The translations under genes and the position numbers were made by a program. Shown here one piece after another: positions 40,086 through 49,409 of a stretch of 64,000 nucleotides of DNA (its first letter is position 1; every line of letters starts with the position of its first letter). Source of the stretch: Rhodocyclaceae bacterium (lineage in GTDB: Bacteria > Pseudomonadota > Gammaproteobacteria > Burkholderiales > Rhodocyclaceae); assembly GCA_019455325.1 (NCBI GenBank), contig JACFMQ010000004.1, positions 321,247 to 385,246 of the forward strand. The letters run 5' to 3'. Under the pieces are notes generated by a model. The model was not told the origin of the DNA. It searched no databases and saw only the letters and a list, made by a program, of their open reading frames with translations.

Positions 40086-42389
40086 TTGATAAAAATAGAT
40101 TTTTATCAACACCCGACCCTCATGCTCACCCAGAAGGCTGCCTCCAGCGATGCCGCCGCCGCTGCCGACAAGGCTGCCGGGACGATCACCCAGGGCGACA
40201 TCACCATTGTTGCCGACGCCACGACGACCGCGGTCAGCGTGAAGCAGGATGCTGCCGTCACGGCGGTCAACGCAGCCGAAACCACCGGCGGCGTCACCGA
40301 AAGCGCGAGCGTCAAATTCAGCGCCCTGACCGCCGGTCAGACGATCATCCTCGGCGGCCTGACCCTCACCGCCGACGTTGCCATGACGGCCAACGAAGTG
40401 GCCGCTGCCTTCGCCAATCTGGTCAACGGCGCCGCCTACGGTGCGCTGGTTCCCGCTGGCGACACGCAGAGCGGCGCGCTGGCCACCAAGGGTACCTATA
40501 CCGGCGTGTTCACCGGCTGGACGTCGGGTGCTGCCAGCGGCGACACCGTGGTCTTCACCAGCACCACGGCCAATAGCGACGTTGGCAACCTGGCGAATAC
40601 CGGTACTGGCACCGCGACCGTCACCACCACCGCGGGCAAGGCGCACGACGCCACGCCGGCCGGCGGCAAGGCGGGTATCGTTGCCGGTGCTGTGGCCATC
40701 ACCGGCGGTGCCGCGCTCAAGACTGTGACGGTCGATGGCTACGCCACTGGTCTGTCGCTCACGGGCGGCTCCAACACCGCGCTCGACACCATCAGCCTCG
40801 CCAATGGCGCCAATGCAACCATCGCCAGCGCCGCCTCCACCCTGGCGCTGGTCCTGAAGAACGTCAATGGCACGGTCAACGTGCAGGCCGGCACGACCAC
40901 GCTGAATGCCGACGTCAGCGGTACCGGCACGGCAGCCCTGAAATCCGCGTCTGCCACCGCCGTGAACGTCAGCGGCAGCGGCAGCGTGTCGGGTACCACC
41001 ACCGGCGACCTGACGGCGGCGACCAGCATCAGCACCGCCGCGTTCACCGGTACGGCGACCTTCACCCTCGACAGCACCGCGACTTCCTACACCGGCGGCG
41101 CCGGCAAGGACATCGTGACCTTCAGCAACTCCACGGCGGCCACCAAGGCCATCGACCTCGGCGCCGGCGACGACACGCTGGTGTTCGCGGGTACGAACGT
41201 ACCGACGGTGGTGCTCAAGGGCGGTGAGGGCACCGACACCATTTCGCTGGCTGCGGCCGATGCGGTCACGCTCAGCGGTGCCACCACGTTCGCCTCGAAG
41301 CTCGACAGCTTCGAGCGCCTGGTCATCACGGGCGCCACGGGCGCACAGGCGATCAACGTCGCCAACCTCGGCTTCGCCGACTATGTGACGGTTGCCGGTG
41401 TCGGCGGCGCCGGCACGCTGACGCTGAACGATCTGGCCAACAACGGCACGGTCGTTCTCAACGCGGCCATCACCAACGGGGTTACGGTCAACGTCAAGGA
41501 CGCCGCTGCCGGCACCGCCGACGTGCTGAACGTCGTCGTGTCGAATGCCGCCACCATCGCCGGCGGTAAGCTGACCGCTGCCAACGTCGAGACCATCAAC
41601 CTGACCGCCACCGACAGCGCCGCACCGATCAGCGCCGTGCATACGCTGACGCTGGCTGCCGATGCGGCGACCAGCGCGACCGTGAAGGGCAATGCCGGCC
41701 TGACGCTGACGCTGGACGCTGCGTCCAATAAGCTCGCCACCATCGACGCCTCGGCTCTGACGGGTGCGCTGACGGCGGGTAATACCCTCGGTGCGGTCGC
41801 CATGACCATCACCGGCGGTTCGGGCAATGACGTGCTGACCGCTTCGTCGGGCGCAACGGCCAAGGCCGACGTGCTCAACGGTGGCGCCGGCAACGACACG
41901 CTGATCGCCGGTACCAACGGCGCCAAGCTGACCGGCGGTGCGGGCAACGACCTGTTCGTGGTGACTGCTGTTGATGCCACGTCCGGTACCAAGGAAGCCA
42001 ACACCTACTCGACCATCCTTGACTTCAGCGCTGGCGATCTGCTGAAGCTGGAGTTCTTTAACGATACCGGTAGCGCTGTTGGAGGTGTTGCCGATGGAGC
42101 TACCGGTAAGGCCGCTTCCTTCGCGAAGCTGACGGCCGTTCTGGACGAAGGTACCGCGGTGTTCGCGAACTACGTGACGGCTGCCATGGAGCAGATCGAT
42201 GCCAACTCCGGTGCAGGCGGCGATGCCATCTGGTTCAGCTTCAAGGGCGACTCCTACGTGGTGGTCGACAGCGGTGCGGTAACGACCGGCACCTTCGCCA
42301 ACGGCGAAGACTTGGTCATCAAGCTGACCGGCGTCGATCTGACCAACGCCTCGTGGAACGCCACTCAGGGCACCATCGCACTGGTCTGA
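40086..42389 (+). CDS. RTX/S-layer-like secreted surface protein, start uncertain, possibly 5'-truncated
   Basis: This 767-residue Ala/Thr/Gly-rich, cysteine-free protein is made of beta-strand repeats of the S-layer/adhesin type. RTX-like nonapeptides occur late (GGSGNDVLT, GGAGNDTLI, GGAGNDLFV; residues about 577-628). The C-terminus WFSFKGDSYVVV...DLVIKLTG resembles that of the 2101-residue protein at 55918 and is likely a type I secretion signal. The frame opens only at a TTG (40086) or an ATG (40122), neither with a ribosome site, and the protein begins inside a repeat-like region without the DUF4214 start of its relative. It may be a truncated paralogue. A strong terminator follows. Confidence 0.8.
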   Translation: MIKIDFYQHPTLMLTQKAASSDAAAAADKAAGTITQGDITIVADATTTAVSVKQDAAVTAVNAAETTGGVTESASVKFSALTAGQTIILGGLTLTADVAMTANEVAAAFANLVNGAAYGALVPAGDTQSGALATKGTYTGVFTGWTSGAASGDTVVFTSTTANSDVGNLANTGTGTATVTTTAGKAHDATPAGGKAGIVAGAVAITGGAALKTVTVDGYATGLSLTGGSNTALDTISLANGANATIASAASTLALVLKNVNGTVNVQAGTTTLNADVSGTGTAALKSASATAVNVSGSGSVSGTTTGDLTAATSISTAAFTGTATFTLDSTATSYTGGAGKDIVTFSNSTAATKAIDLGAGDDTLVFAGTNVPTVVLKGGEGTDTISLAAADAVTLSGATTFASKLDSFERLVITGATGAQAINVANLGFADYVTVAGVGGAGTLTLNDLANNGTVVLNAAITNGVTVNVKDAAAGTADVLNVVVSNAATIAGGKLTAANVETINLTATDSAAPISAVHTLTLAADAATSATVKGNAGLTLTLDAASNKLATIDASALTGALTAGNTLGAVAMTITGGSGNDVLTASSGATAKADVLNGGAGNDTLIAGTNGAKLTGGAGNDLFVVTAVDATSGTKEANTYSTILDFSAGDLLKLEFFNDTGSAVGGVADGATGKAASFAKLTAVLDEGTAVFANYVTAAMEQIDANSGAGGDAIWFSFKGDSYVVVDSGAVTTGTFANGEDLVIKLTGVDLTNASWNATQGTIALV

Positions 42390-42437
42390 TCTCCCCTGCG
42401 GAGACCTCCCCCGGAACATAGGGGGAGCGCAAGACCC

Positions 42438-42473
42438 AAAACCCCTGGTACTTCGGTGCCGGGGGTTTTTTTA
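42438..42473 (+). terminator. Intrinsic terminator with UUCG loop
   Basis: A 12-bp stem with two G-U pairs (42440-42451 and 42456-42467) closes a TTCG tetraloop and is followed by a T run to 42472. It ends transcription of the surface-protein gene. Confidence 0.93.
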
Positions 42474-42704
42474 TTCCGCTTTGACATCGGAATCGGCAGA
42501 GCCAAGCCGTATTTGATTACTGCTTCACCGGAAGTCCGATGACGAACACCCTGGCTGCCATTGCAGAAGTCGCTCAATTTGTTGGGGTGCAAGGGGCTCG
42601 AAGCCCTGACCTATCTGAACGAGAAACGCATTCCAGAACCCCGTCCAGGGGATTGTGCTACGGGCCGTCGGCGTCACGGGCCGGCTGGCCGCGCAGAACC
42701 TGCC
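42474..42704. other. Gap without a convincing gene
   Basis: After the terminator I see an inverted repeat ATTCCG / CGGAAT (42473-42493) and short frames with no ribosome site or recognisable family. Nothing else is supported here. Confidence 0.5.
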
Positions 42705-43994
42705 TCAGATTTTCTTCATCTGCTGGTGAAGCAGCCAGGCGGTATAGGTATTGGAAACGTCGCCGTGCCCCGATATACGCTCGCCCAGACTGCCGTCGAA
42801 GGCGATGAGGCATTCCTCGCGCAGCGCGGGAGTCGCCGTACCCGGCATGGGCAGTTCGGAAACCAGTATCTCTCCGGCGTCGCGCGGGCCGTAGCCACCG
42901 AGTGCGGCAAATCTGTTCGGTGGGGCGCCGGCGGCATCGAGGGCTTCGGCGGCGACATCCAGTTCGCCGGGATCGTTCTTCATCCACATGATGCGGTGAT
43001 AGAACCAATGAAGAGAACTGTCCCACCGGCTGAAGGTGGCGGCGACCGACCCGGCGGTGCGCGAGAGGGCGATGCGATAGGCTCCGGGCAACCCCCTTTC
43101 CGGTACCTTTTCGGCAAAGCAAAGATACGAGATGGCCGGCTGCAGGAGCAGCAGGCTGTCGACCTTGCGCGGTAGCGACTGGGCGGCGACGGCTGCGAGG
43201 ACGACCTTCGCGCCGTAGGAATGGCCGATGAGGTGAAGCGGCCCCCGCGACTTCCTGAGGATGTCCCGGACGAGGCGCGAGACCCCTTGCCTGCCGACCA
43301 TGCCGGCACGGTTCTTCATCACGAAGACCGAAAGCACGCGTAGCGGAAAGAGCGTGTCGACGTACCAATCCTTGCCCCGCACGGCCCCGCCGTCTGCGGG
43401 AGAATCCCGATCCGCCTGCAGCGCCTGCAGAGTGGCCAGCAGGCTTTTCCTGTCGATGCCGGAGGCCTCGGCTCCCTCGATGTCGGCGGCCCCCAGGCTT
43501 TGCAGCGACGGGCCGAACAGGTCGGCCAGTTCCCCGACTTCGCTTTCGGAAAGCCGCGGTAGATCGGCGAGCGCACGGAAGCGCCGGCGATCGGCTTCGA
43601 GCAATTCCTCTGCCAGTTCCTCCTTCAGTTGCGCAAGCCCGACGGCCTCGGCGTTGGCCATGCCGGCTGCGGCCGGTGCTTTGTCGAAGGGAAACCACAT
43701 GCTGGGCCAGCGCAGGCCGACGAAGATCGGCGGTCGCGCCGACCCGCCGTGGGTGGAGAAATGCGTCTGGAGGTTTGCGAGAAATTTGGCGTAGCGCTCC
43801 GTCGCATACTTGTCGTTGTTGTTCCAGCCGTGCGAAAAGACGATGACGGGAGAGTCCGGCGTCGCGGCAAGGCGGTCGAGTAGCACCTGCGGGGTATCCG
43901 GCGATGTGTTCCCGCCATGCTTGTCGAAGCGGACGATCCAGGTTTCAAGGGAGATGCCGGGCAAGGGGGCCGGTCCTGCGGCGTTCGCCTCCAT
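42705..43994 (-). CDS. Alpha/beta-hydrolase fold serine hydrolase
   Basis: This 429-residue protein has VIVFSHGWNNN (oxyanion region, about residue 62), a helical insertion of about 150 residues and the nucleophile elbow LIGHSYGAK with Ser259. Late His/Asp candidates lie in the C-terminal third. It resembles large uncharacterised lipase/esterase-like proteins (DUF676/DUF900-like). No signal peptide is evident, so it should be cytoplasmic. The ATG at 43994 has AGGAGG upstream, and a start 12 codons earlier is less good. It stands alone between a surface-protein gene and a toxin-antitoxin pair. The substrate is unknown. Confidence 0.8.
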   Translation of the reverse strand: MEANAAGPAPLPGISLETWIVRFDKHGGNTSPDTPQVLLDRLAATPDSPVIVFSHGWNNNDKYATERYAKFLANLQTHFSTHGGSARPPIFVGLRWPSMWFPFDKAPAAAGMANAEAVGLAQLKEELAEELLEADRRRFRALADLPRLSESEVGELADLFGPSLQSLGAADIEGAEASGIDRKSLLATLQALQADRDSPADGGAVRGKDWYVDTLFPLRVLSVFVMKNRAGMVGRQGVSRLVRDILRKSRGPLHLIGHSYGAKVVLAAVAAQSLPRKVDSLLLLQPAISYLCFAEKVPERGLPGAYRIALSRTAGSVAATFSRWDSSLHWFYHRIMWMKNDPGELDVAAEALDAAGAPPNRFAALGGYGPRDAGEILVSELPMPGTATPALREECLIAFDGSLGERISGHGDVSNTYTAWLLHQQMKKI

Positions 43995-44116
43995 TTTGTC
44001 CTCCTCTGCGAGTGAATGCCCATGCAGCATATATGCGACGTGGGAAAACGCAATGCGGTAGGAAGATTGAACGTTGAAAGGGGCCGGGCTTGCCTTCCCT
44101 CTTTCACTCGGGACGA

Positions 44117-44530
44117 TCAGTCCGACCAGGGATTGAAGATTTCGACGGGCAGGCCGGCGAAATCCCTGACATTGCGGGTGACCAGCACCAGATCGTGTGC
44201 CAGTGCGGTAGCCGCGAGTAGGCTATCGATGGCCGGCAGCGGCCGTCCCGCCGAAGCGGTCAGGCGTCCCCAGCGGTCGGCCACCGCAGCATCCACGGAG
44301 AGGATACGCCCGGTGAAAAAGGCCGACAGGTCGGTCTCCAGCCAATCGACCAGCGACTGCCGGCGGGTTTTATCCCCGATGCCTTCGATGCCCTTGCGGA
44401 TTTCCCCGAGCGTCAGCACGGAGAGGTACAGGGTGGCCGGCGGCCGCTGCGAGAACCAGGCGACGACGCCGGCGTCGGCCGACCTGCGCCGAAGCTCGGA
44501 CAGTACGTTGGTGTCGATCAGGTAGCTCAA
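44117..44530 (-). CDS. FitB/VapC-type PIN-domain toxin
   Basis: This 137-residue PIN-domain nuclease begins MSYLIDTNVLSELRRR, with further acids in LGEIRKGIEGI, LPAIDSLLAATAL and TRNVRDFAGL, and ends EIFNPWSD, all typical of the FitB subgroup. Its start overlaps the antitoxin stop by 4 bases. It should be a ribonuclease restrained by the protein encoded upstream. Confidence 0.93.
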   Translation of the reverse strand: MSYLIDTNVLSELRRRSADAGVVAWFSQRPPATLYLSVLTLGEIRKGIEGIGDKTRRQSLVDWLETDLSAFFTGRILSVDAAVADRWGRLTASAGRPLPAIDSLLAATALAHDLVLVTRNVRDFAGLPVEIFNPWSD

Positions 44531-44775
44531 AACGCGACCTTGCGCGTCAGGCTCCGATCGCGCTCAAAAACAATATCCTCTGCGTCATACAGCGGCGAGC
44601 GGCACATGAAATCCACCAGCGAGTCCTGGGTCTGCGACAGGCGGTCGAAGGTCTCGCGCGAGATGACGACGGCCACCGACTTGCCGTGCAGGGTGATGTC
44701 CTGGGGTTGCGTTTGCGCCCGCTTGACCAGTTCGGACATCCGCGCCTTGGCTTCCTGCATTTGCCATGTATGCAT
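44527..44775 (-). CDS. Phd-type antitoxin
   Basis: This 82-residue antitoxin starts MHTWQMQEAKARMSELVKRA with DITLHGKSVAVVISRETFDRL, the Phd/YefM pattern. The ATG at 44775 follows GAGGGGTGA. It is coupled to the FitB-like toxin. Confidence 0.92.
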   Translation of the reverse strand: MHTWQMQEAKARMSELVKRAQTQPQDITLHGKSVAVVISRETFDRLSQTQDSLVDFMCRSPLYDAEDIVFERDRSLTRKVAF

Positions 44776-44790
44776 TGCTTCACCCCTCGA

Positions 44791-44809
44791 TCTGACCAAT
44801 CAGGTCAGA
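44791..44809. promoter_or_regulatory. Candidate antitoxin operator
   Basis: TCTGACC-N5-GGTCAGA is a perfect inverted repeat 15 bases before the antitoxin start, in the position expected for autoregulation. Confidence 0.5.
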
Positions 44810-44860
44810 CTTTAGCCGGGGTCTCGTTTTCCGGCAAGCCCCCGGCTCAGGCCGACGGCC

Positions 44861-46225
44861 TCACCCGCCCAGAGTGCCGAGATAGCCGTTGATCGACATC
44901 AACAGCTCTTCGTCGACGCTGCCGGCCAGCGCGTGCAGCCGCAGCCGGGCCATGATGAATTCGTAGCGGGCCTGGGCCAGGTCGCGGCGCGCGCTCATCA
45001 GTTGCTGCTCGGCGTTGAGCAGGTCGATCTGCGTCCGGGTGCCGGCCTGGATGCCCTTGCGGGTCGAGAAGATCAGCCGGCCCGCCGATTGCTCGGCCTG
45101 TTCGTAGGCGCGAATCTTCAGGAGGCCCTCGGCCACGGCCTGGAATTCGCGGCGGACCCTGACCGAGGTGTCGAGGCGCTTCGCTTCGTATTCGTGGCGA
45201 TACCGTTCCAGCGAGGCGCGGGCGCGGTCGGTGCTGGCCGAGGTATGGCCGCCGGCGAACAGGGGGATGTTGATCTGCACGCCGACCATGGTGTTGTCGT
45301 AGCCGGAGCTGGACGAGGTCGGGTTGTCGCTCTGCGCGTCGGTTTTCTGGGCGACGAGATCGAGCGTCGGCAGGTGGCCGGCGCGCTGCTTGCTGAGTTC
45401 GCGTTCGGCGGCGGCGACGGAGGCGGCGAGCGAGCGCAGCTCGGGGTTGGCGGCCTCCGCCTTGTCGATCCAGCCGGCGAGCTGCGCCGGCTCGACCGCC
45501 TGCAGCGAGAGACGCGCCGGGTCCAGCCGGGCGAGCGATTCGACCGGGCTGTCGATCAGCGCCTCGAACTGGTGGCGGGCGGCGAGCAGCGCCTGTTCGG
45601 CGACCAGTTGCTGGGCCAGGCTGAGATCGAGCCGGGACTGGGCTTCGTCGATGTCGGTGCGGGTGCCGGCGCCCTTTTCGAAGCTGCGCTGGGCGGACTT
45701 GAGCAGCCCGTCGGTGGCGGCGACCTGGGCGCGGACGTGGTCGAGCTGGTCCTGGGCGAGCAGGGTTTCGAAATAGGCGCCGCCGATCTTCACGGCCAGG
45801 TCCTGCGCGCTCTGGTCGAGGCGCGCTTCCGCGGCCTCGACCACGGCCTCGGCCTGCCGGTAGCCGTAGTAGAGCTGCGGGCGGAACAGGGGCTGGCGCA
45901 GGGTCAGGGTCTTGTTGTGGCTGAAATAGTCGGATTCCGAGGTGACGGTCTGGCCCAGGATGTTCTTGTTGCGGGATTCGAGGTCGTTCTTGAAGCGGCT
46001 CATCGACCAGGACAGGTTCGGTAGCATCTGCGCCCGCGCCATCGGCATTTCCTGGCGGTCGGCGTCGGCCTGGGCGCGGGCGGCGAGCCAGGTCGGGTTC
46101 TTGGCGAGCGCCAGGCGCCAGCTTTCGAGTAGGTCGATCGACCAGGCGGGGCCGGCGAGCAGGCCGCCGAGGCCGAGCGCCAAGATCAGGCGGCGCGGAA
46201 TGTCGAGGCGGCGGCGCATGTTCAT
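44861..46225 (-). CDS. Type I secretion outer-membrane channel, TolC family
   Basis: This 454-residue protein has a signal peptide ending near GPAWS (about residue 29) and TolC-type repeats with long helices (SIDLLESWRLALAKNPTWLAAR, GTRTDIDEAQSRLDLSLAQQL, GTRTQIDLLNAEQQLMSARRDLAQARYEFI). It forms the outer-membrane duct for the ABC/HlyD exporter encoded upstream. An ATGA overlap with the HlyD gene supports the ATG at 46225. It is the last gene of the secretion operon. Confidence 0.93.
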   Translation of the reverse strand: MNMRRRLDIPRRLILALGLGGLLAGPAWSIDLLESWRLALAKNPTWLAARAQADADRQEMPMARAQMLPNLSWSMSRFKNDLESRNKNILGQTVTSESDYFSHNKTLTLRQPLFRPQLYYGYRQAEAVVEAAEARLDQSAQDLAVKIGGAYFETLLAQDQLDHVRAQVAATDGLLKSAQRSFEKGAGTRTDIDEAQSRLDLSLAQQLVAEQALLAARHQFEALIDSPVESLARLDPARLSLQAVEPAQLAGWIDKAEAANPELRSLAASVAAAERELSKQRAGHLPTLDLVAQKTDAQSDNPTSSSSGYDNTMVGVQINIPLFAGGHTSASTDRARASLERYRHEYEAKRLDTSVRVRREFQAVAEGLLKIRAYEQAEQSAGRLIFSTRKGIQAGTRTQIDLLNAEQQLMSARRDLAQARYEFIMARLRLHALAGSVDEELLMSINGYLGTLGG

Positions 46226-47613
46226 TCCTCCGTCAGCGAGGCGGCGACGCGCTTGACCAGCGGATGCAGCAGGTAGGTCAAGAGCGACCGGTGCCCGGTC
46301 TTGATCACGACCTCCGCCGGCATGCCCGGCTGCATGGTCCGCTTGCCGAGTTTTTCCATGCCCTGGGGCGTGATCGCGGCGCGGGCGAGGTAGTACGGCG
46401 GAATCTGGCCCGCGGGGTCGGAGAGCAGGTCGCCGGAAATCGACAGCAGGCGGCCTTCGACCACGAGCTGCGGCGAATGCGCGAAGGCGTTGAAGCGCAC
46501 GTCGACCAGGTCGTCGGGCTTGACGCGGTCGATCAGGTGGGGCGGCACGTGGATTTCGAGGAGCAGGGTCTCGTTGTCCGGGACCACGTCCATCACCGTC
46601 TGGTAGGGCTGGACGACGCCGCCGACCGTCTGGATCTTCAGGCCGACGACCTGGCCGGTGGTCGGCGCCTTGATCTCGGTGCGGCCGAGCTCGGCGGCGG
46701 CGGCGCGCAGCTTGTCGGCGTCGGCCTCGACTTCGCGGCGCACCTCGGCGAGATGGGTGTCGATTTCCTTCTGGTATTCCTGCTTGCGCTGCAGGGTGCG
46801 CATCTTCAGTTCGGCGATCGCGTTCGCCGTGCGCGCGGCGTTGCCCTGGAGGTCGGCGGTGCTGGCGCTGACGTCGGCGAGCAGGCGCTCCAGCTCCATC
46901 TGCCGGGTGCGCGGCGCGTAGCCTTCGGCGACCAGTTCGCGGATGCCCGTCAGTTCCTCGCGCAGCAGGGCGATCTGGCTGTTGCGGTGCGGCAGCATTT
47001 CCTTGAAGCCCTGCTGGATCGACTGCTGGCCGCGGATCGATTCCTCGATGCCCTGCAGCTCGGCCTGCAGGGCGAGGCGGCGGGCGCGCAGCAGGGAGGT
47101 CTGGTTGTCCATGTGCTGCTTGACGAAGGGATCGCCCGCCGCGGCGACGAGGTCCGGGTGGAAGTCGATCGCCTCGGCGCCGAGTTGTTCGGCCAGCAGG
47201 CGGCCTTCGAGCGCGCGCAGGGCGACGTAGTGCTGGCGGATGGCCTCGTAGTTGGCGCGGGTGGTGCCGTCGTCGAGGCGGATGACCGTGTCGCCTTCGC
47301 GGACCGTCTGCCCTTCGTGGACCAGGACTTCCTTGACGATGCCGCCCTGCTGGTGCTGCACCGACTTGCGCTTGGTGTCGAGCATGACCGTGGCCGCCGC
47401 CGGCACGCCCTCGTCGAGCGGCGCGAAGGCCGCCCACAGCAGGAACAGCCCCAGCCCGTAGCCGAGCACGCGGTAGCCGAGGCGCATCGGGCGGGCGGTG
47501 TCGACGGCGAGCTCCGGCGCGCCGTCGAGGGTTTCGCTCGCGTGCGCCCGGCTCGGCAGGAGTTTTTGCAGCGGCCTGGCGAGGAGCGAGGTCTTGTCGT
47601 TCTTGTCGTCCAT
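46222..47613 (-). CDS. Type I secretion membrane-fusion protein, HlyD/PrtE family
   Basis: This 463-residue protein has one membrane helix at about residues 46-64, long coiled-coil helices (about residues 150-300) and lipoyl-like halves with GGIVKEVLVHEGQTVREGDTVIRLDD and IKAPTTGQVVGLKIQTVGGVV. It bridges the ABC ATPases and the TolC-like channel. It lies 37 bases after the first ABC gene and overlaps tolC by 4 bases. Confidence 0.95.
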   Translation of the reverse strand: MDDKNDKTSLLARPLQKLLPSRAHASETLDGAPELAVDTARPMRLGYRVLGYGLGLFLLWAAFAPLDEGVPAAATVMLDTKRKSVQHQQGGIVKEVLVHEGQTVREGDTVIRLDDGTTRANYEAIRQHYVALRALEGRLLAEQLGAEAIDFHPDLVAAAGDPFVKQHMDNQTSLLRARRLALQAELQGIEESIRGQQSIQQGFKEMLPHRNSQIALLREELTGIRELVAEGYAPRTRQMELERLLADVSASTADLQGNAARTANAIAELKMRTLQRKQEYQKEIDTHLAEVRREVEADADKLRAAAAELGRTEIKAPTTGQVVGLKIQTVGGVVQPYQTVMDVVPDNETLLLEIHVPPHLIDRVKPDDLVDVRFNAFAHSPQLVVEGRLLSISGDLLSDPAGQIPPYYLARAAITPQGMEKLGKRTMQPGMPAEVVIKTGHRSLLTYLLHPLVKRVAASLTEE

Positions 47614-47650
47614 GGTGAATCCAGAAAGGTGTCGAGTAGGTGTGTCGGAA

Positions 47651-49402
47651 TCAGGCGCCGGCGGCCGGTGTCTGCAGGGCGCGGATCACCTCGTCGCGCG
47701 GGCCGTAATGCTGGATGCGGCCCTGCACGAGCACGAGCAGGGCGTCGGCGACGCCGATGATCTGCGGCCGGTGGGTGGTCAGGAAAACGGTCTTGCCGGC
47801 GGCCTTGAGGGCGAGGATGGTCTTCTGCAGCGCGGCCTCGCCCTCGCTGTCGAGGTTGGCGTTGGGTTCGTCGAGCACGATCAGCGACGGATCGCCGTAG
47901 ATCGCCCGGGCCAGCGCCAGGCGCTGGCGCTGGCCGCCGGAGAGGGCGCTGCCCGCCTCGGCGATCGGCGAATCGTAGCCCTTGGGGAAGCGCAGGATGG
48001 TTTCGTGCAGCCCGGCGGTCTTGCTGGCGGCGATGACCTTCTCCGGGTCGACCGTGTCGAAGCGGGCGATGTTCTCGGCGATGCTGCCGTCGAACAGTTC
48101 GACGTCCTGCGGCAGGTAGCCGACGTAGCGGCCGAGTTCGTTCCTGTCCCAGCGCTGGATCGGTTCGCCGTCGAGCAGCACCTCGCCCTCGGTCTGCGGC
48201 CAGATGCCCAGCAGGCAGCGGGCCAGCGTGGACTTGCCGGAACCCGACGGGCCGAGGATGGCGGTGACGCTGCCGGCGGGGAATTCGGCGCACAGGTCGT
48301 GCAGGATCGGCGTTTCCCGGCCCGGCGCGCGGGCGTACAGGTGTTCGAGCCGGACCGCCGGCGAAAGCTCGGTCGGCGTCAGTTGGCCGCTGCGCTCGGG
48401 GTGTTCGGCGAGCAGCCCTTCGAGCCGGACGAAGGCGTCGCGCGCCTTGAAGAAGCTCTGCCAACTGCCCATGATCATGTCGATCGGCTGCAGGGCGCGG
48501 CCCATCAGCACGTTGGCGGCGATCATGGCGCCGACGGTGAGGTCGCCCTCGATCACCAGCAGCGCGCCGGCGCCGAGCACCAGCGATTGCTGCGAGTAGC
48601 GGAAGAACTTGCTGATCGACTGGATGCGCTGGCCGACGTCGGTGTTCAGCGACTGCGCGGCCAGCGCGTTGCGGTGCCGGCCGAGCCAGCGCTGGCGCAG
48701 CGCCGGCAGCATGCCCATGGCTTCGATGACTTCCGAGTTGCGCAGCTTGCTCTGGGCGAAGCGGCTCTCCTGCAGCGCGGCCTCGGCGGCGCCGGCCTGC
48801 GGCTGGCGGGCGAGGTGCTGGGAGGCGACGGCCAGGCCGACGAACAGGGCGGCGAAGCAGACGGCGATGAGCCCGAGCCACGGACTCAGCAGGCAGAGGA
48901 CGAGAATGTAGATCGGCGTCCACGGCGCGTCGAAGAAGGCGAAGGCGCCGTTGCCGGTGGCGAACTGCCGGACCTGGGCGAGGTCACCGAGCGCCTCGCG
49001 CGAAACGTGCGTCTGCCCCTTGAGGTTGGCCTCGAAGGCGGCGTGGAAGACGCGCGGGCTGAGCACCTTGTCCATCTTGACGCCGATGCGCACCAGCAGG
49101 CGCGAGCGGATCCACTCGGAGAAGGCCATCACCGCGAACAGGAAGAGCGTGATCAGCGAGAGCACGACCAGCGTCAGCATGTTCTGGCTGATCATGACGC
49201 GGTCGAAGATCTGCAGCATGTACAGCGTCGGCGTCAGCATCAGCAGGTTCACCACCAGGCTGAAGACGGCGATGGCCCGGAATTCCGGCAGGAATCCGGC
49301 CAGCGAGCGGGTCAGTTCGCTGCGCGCGAAGAAGGCGCGGATCTTCCCCGACGGGGCGTCCGGGCGGGCCGTGGCGGCGGCGGGCAGGGTCAGGCTTTTC
49401 AT
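47651..49402 (-). CDS. Type I secretion ABC transporter, PrtD family (first of two)
   Basis: This 583-residue protein fuses a six-helix membrane domain to an ATPase domain with Walker A GPSGSGKST, signature LSGGQRQR, Walker B LIVLDEPNANLD and a switch His in LTTHRP. No C39 peptidase domain is present, as expected for the PrtD/HasD group that exports RTX-type substrates. The ATG at 49402 gives MKSLTLPAAA. It lies 7 bases after a second ABC gene of similar size, so the two may form a heterodimer. Confidence 0.93.
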   Translation of the reverse strand: MKSLTLPAAATARPDAPSGKIRAFFARSELTRSLAGFLPEFRAIAVFSLVVNLLMLTPTLYMLQIFDRVMISQNMLTLVVLSLITLFLFAVMAFSEWIRSRLLVRIGVKMDKVLSPRVFHAAFEANLKGQTHVSREALGDLAQVRQFATGNGAFAFFDAPWTPIYILVLCLLSPWLGLIAVCFAALFVGLAVASQHLARQPQAGAAEAALQESRFAQSKLRNSEVIEAMGMLPALRQRWLGRHRNALAAQSLNTDVGQRIQSISKFFRYSQQSLVLGAGALLVIEGDLTVGAMIAANVLMGRALQPIDMIMGSWQSFFKARDAFVRLEGLLAEHPERSGQLTPTELSPAVRLEHLYARAPGRETPILHDLCAEFPAGSVTAILGPSGSGKSTLARCLLGIWPQTEGEVLLDGEPIQRWDRNELGRYVGYLPQDVELFDGSIAENIARFDTVDPEKVIAASKTAGLHETILRFPKGYDSPIAEAGSALSGGQRQRLALARAIYGDPSLIVLDEPNANLDSEGEAALQKTILALKAAGKTVFLTTHRPQIIGVADALLVLVQGRIQHYGPRDEVIRALQTPAAGA

Positions 49403-49409
49403 GAGGGAC

